From positions 1 to 6,327 of the forward strand of contig PUKR01000150.1 of assembly GCA_003552365.1 (NCBI GenBank): a stretch of 6,327 bases of DNA, in the 5' to 3' direction. The notes under the pieces were generated by a model. The model made no database searches. It saw nothing but the letters and a program-made list of their open reading frames with translations, and was not told the origin of the DNA. Below are positions 5,990 through 6,327 of this stretch, piece after piece. Origin of the DNA: Syntrophomonadaceae bacterium. Lineage in GTDB: Bacteria > Bacillota > Dethiobacteria > DTU022. Positions within the stretch are counted from its first letter, which is position 1. Each line of letters begins with the position of its first letter. The position numbers were made by a program, and so were the translations under genes.

Positions 5990-6068
5990 AGTAAGAATTG
6001 CATAAGTTTAAGCATTTAGGGTTTTCTGTATCAGTAAATTAATGGCTGCTCTAAAGGAAGGTAACTAA
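5990..6068 (+). promoter_or_regulatory. Short spacer with ribosome binding site of the ATPase gene
   Basis: This 79-base AT-rich spacer has no convincing terminator or promoter. AAAGGAAGG (6053-6061) lies seven bases before ATG 6069 and is a strong Shine-Dalgarno site for the ATPase gene. An eight-codon ORF (ATG 6042, TAA 6066-6068) ends directly against the ATPase ATG but has no ribosome binding site of its own. Confidence 0.6.
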
Positions 6069-6327
6069 ATGGAAGAACTTTTAAAGGTTGAAAATTTAAA
6101 AACTACCTTTTATACCGACGATGCGGTGATCAATGCTGTAGATGGAATATCATTTAGCGTTAAACCGGGTGAAGTAGTCGGTATAGTCGGTGAGTCAGGC
6201 TGCGGCAAAAGTGTAGCCTCTTTAAGTATTATGAGGTTGATTTACTATCCACCCGGGAAAATTGAGGGTGGCAAAATATTATTAAATGATCGCAACTTGC
6301 TAACTATCAGCGAACGAGAAATGCGCA
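6069..6327 (+). CDS. ABC transporter ATP-binding protein, DppD/OppD type, 3'-truncated
   Basis: The 86 visible residues are the N-terminus of the ATPase that powers the importer from the cytoplasmic side. The start reads MEELLKVENLKTTFYTDD, and the Walker A motif GESGCGKS is at residues 41-48. AVDGISFSVKPGEVVGIV (23-40) comes just before it, and SIMRLI and IEGGKILLNDRNLL follow as in the oligopeptide ATPase family. The signature motif, Walker B and the C-terminal oligopeptide/dipeptide domain lie beyond the window end, as should a partner DppF-type ATPase gene. The full protein in this family is about 320-340 residues. The ATG is well supported by AAAGGAAGG seven bases upstream. Confidence 0.93.
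   Translation, partial: MEELLKVENLKTTFYTDDAVINAVDGISFSVKPGEVVGIVGESGCGKSVASLSIMRLIYYPPGKIEGGKILLNDRNLLTISEREMR

Noticed and set aside
6042..6068. Eight-codon ORF ending directly before the ATPase ATG
   Set aside because: It has no Shine-Dalgarno site of its own and overlaps the ATPase ribosome binding site. It is probably chance.

Overview
The window looks like a piece of a low-to-mid GC Gram-positive anaerobe, most likely a clostridial-type Firmicute. Three things point that way: strong purine-rich Shine-Dalgarno sites (AAAGGGGG, AAGAGGGGG, AAAGGAAGG), GTG and TTG starts on the two permease genes, and an acyl-CoA dehydratase activase system of the kind found in strict anaerobes. The solute-binding lipoprotein is strongly acidic, which would fit a halophilic or alkaliphilic lifestyle. 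That is an inference from one protein only. All genes supported here lie on the + strand.

Positions 1-1981 hold the end of one transcription unit. It contains a 5'-truncated DUF2229/COG3580-type 'CoA activase-related' protein (1-993) and, 4 bases later, a 2-hydroxyacyl-CoA dehydratase activase of the HgdC/BadG/BcrA ATPase family (998-1981). The activase has both cluster-ligating cysteines and an added C-terminal Cys-rich tail. No recognisable dehydratase subunit lies in the window, so the target of the electron-transfer ATPase is not visible here.

Positions 1982-2278 are an AT-rich intergenic region. It carries a weak terminator-like hairpin, a plausible vegetative promoter, and a 7-residue leader ORF with a better ribosome binding site than the downstream gene.

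Positions 2279-6327 are a peptide/nickel/glutathione-type (family 5) ABC importer operon in the standard order: solute-binding lipoprotein, DppB-type permease, DppC-type permease, DppD-type ATPase (truncated by the window end). The lipoprotein collects substrate outside the membrane, the two permeases form the channel, and the ATPase drives import. A second ATPase (DppF-type) would be expected just beyond the window. The 226-base gap between the lipoprotein and the first permease holds a very stable stem-loop without a U-tract and a perfect TATAAT box. This suggests the binding protein and the membrane components are expressed at different levels.

Nothing here amounts to a clearly new system. 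The most interesting points are the orphan activase pair with its Cys tail, the leader ORF, the post-lipoprotein hairpins, and a tandem duplication spanning the start codon of the second permease.
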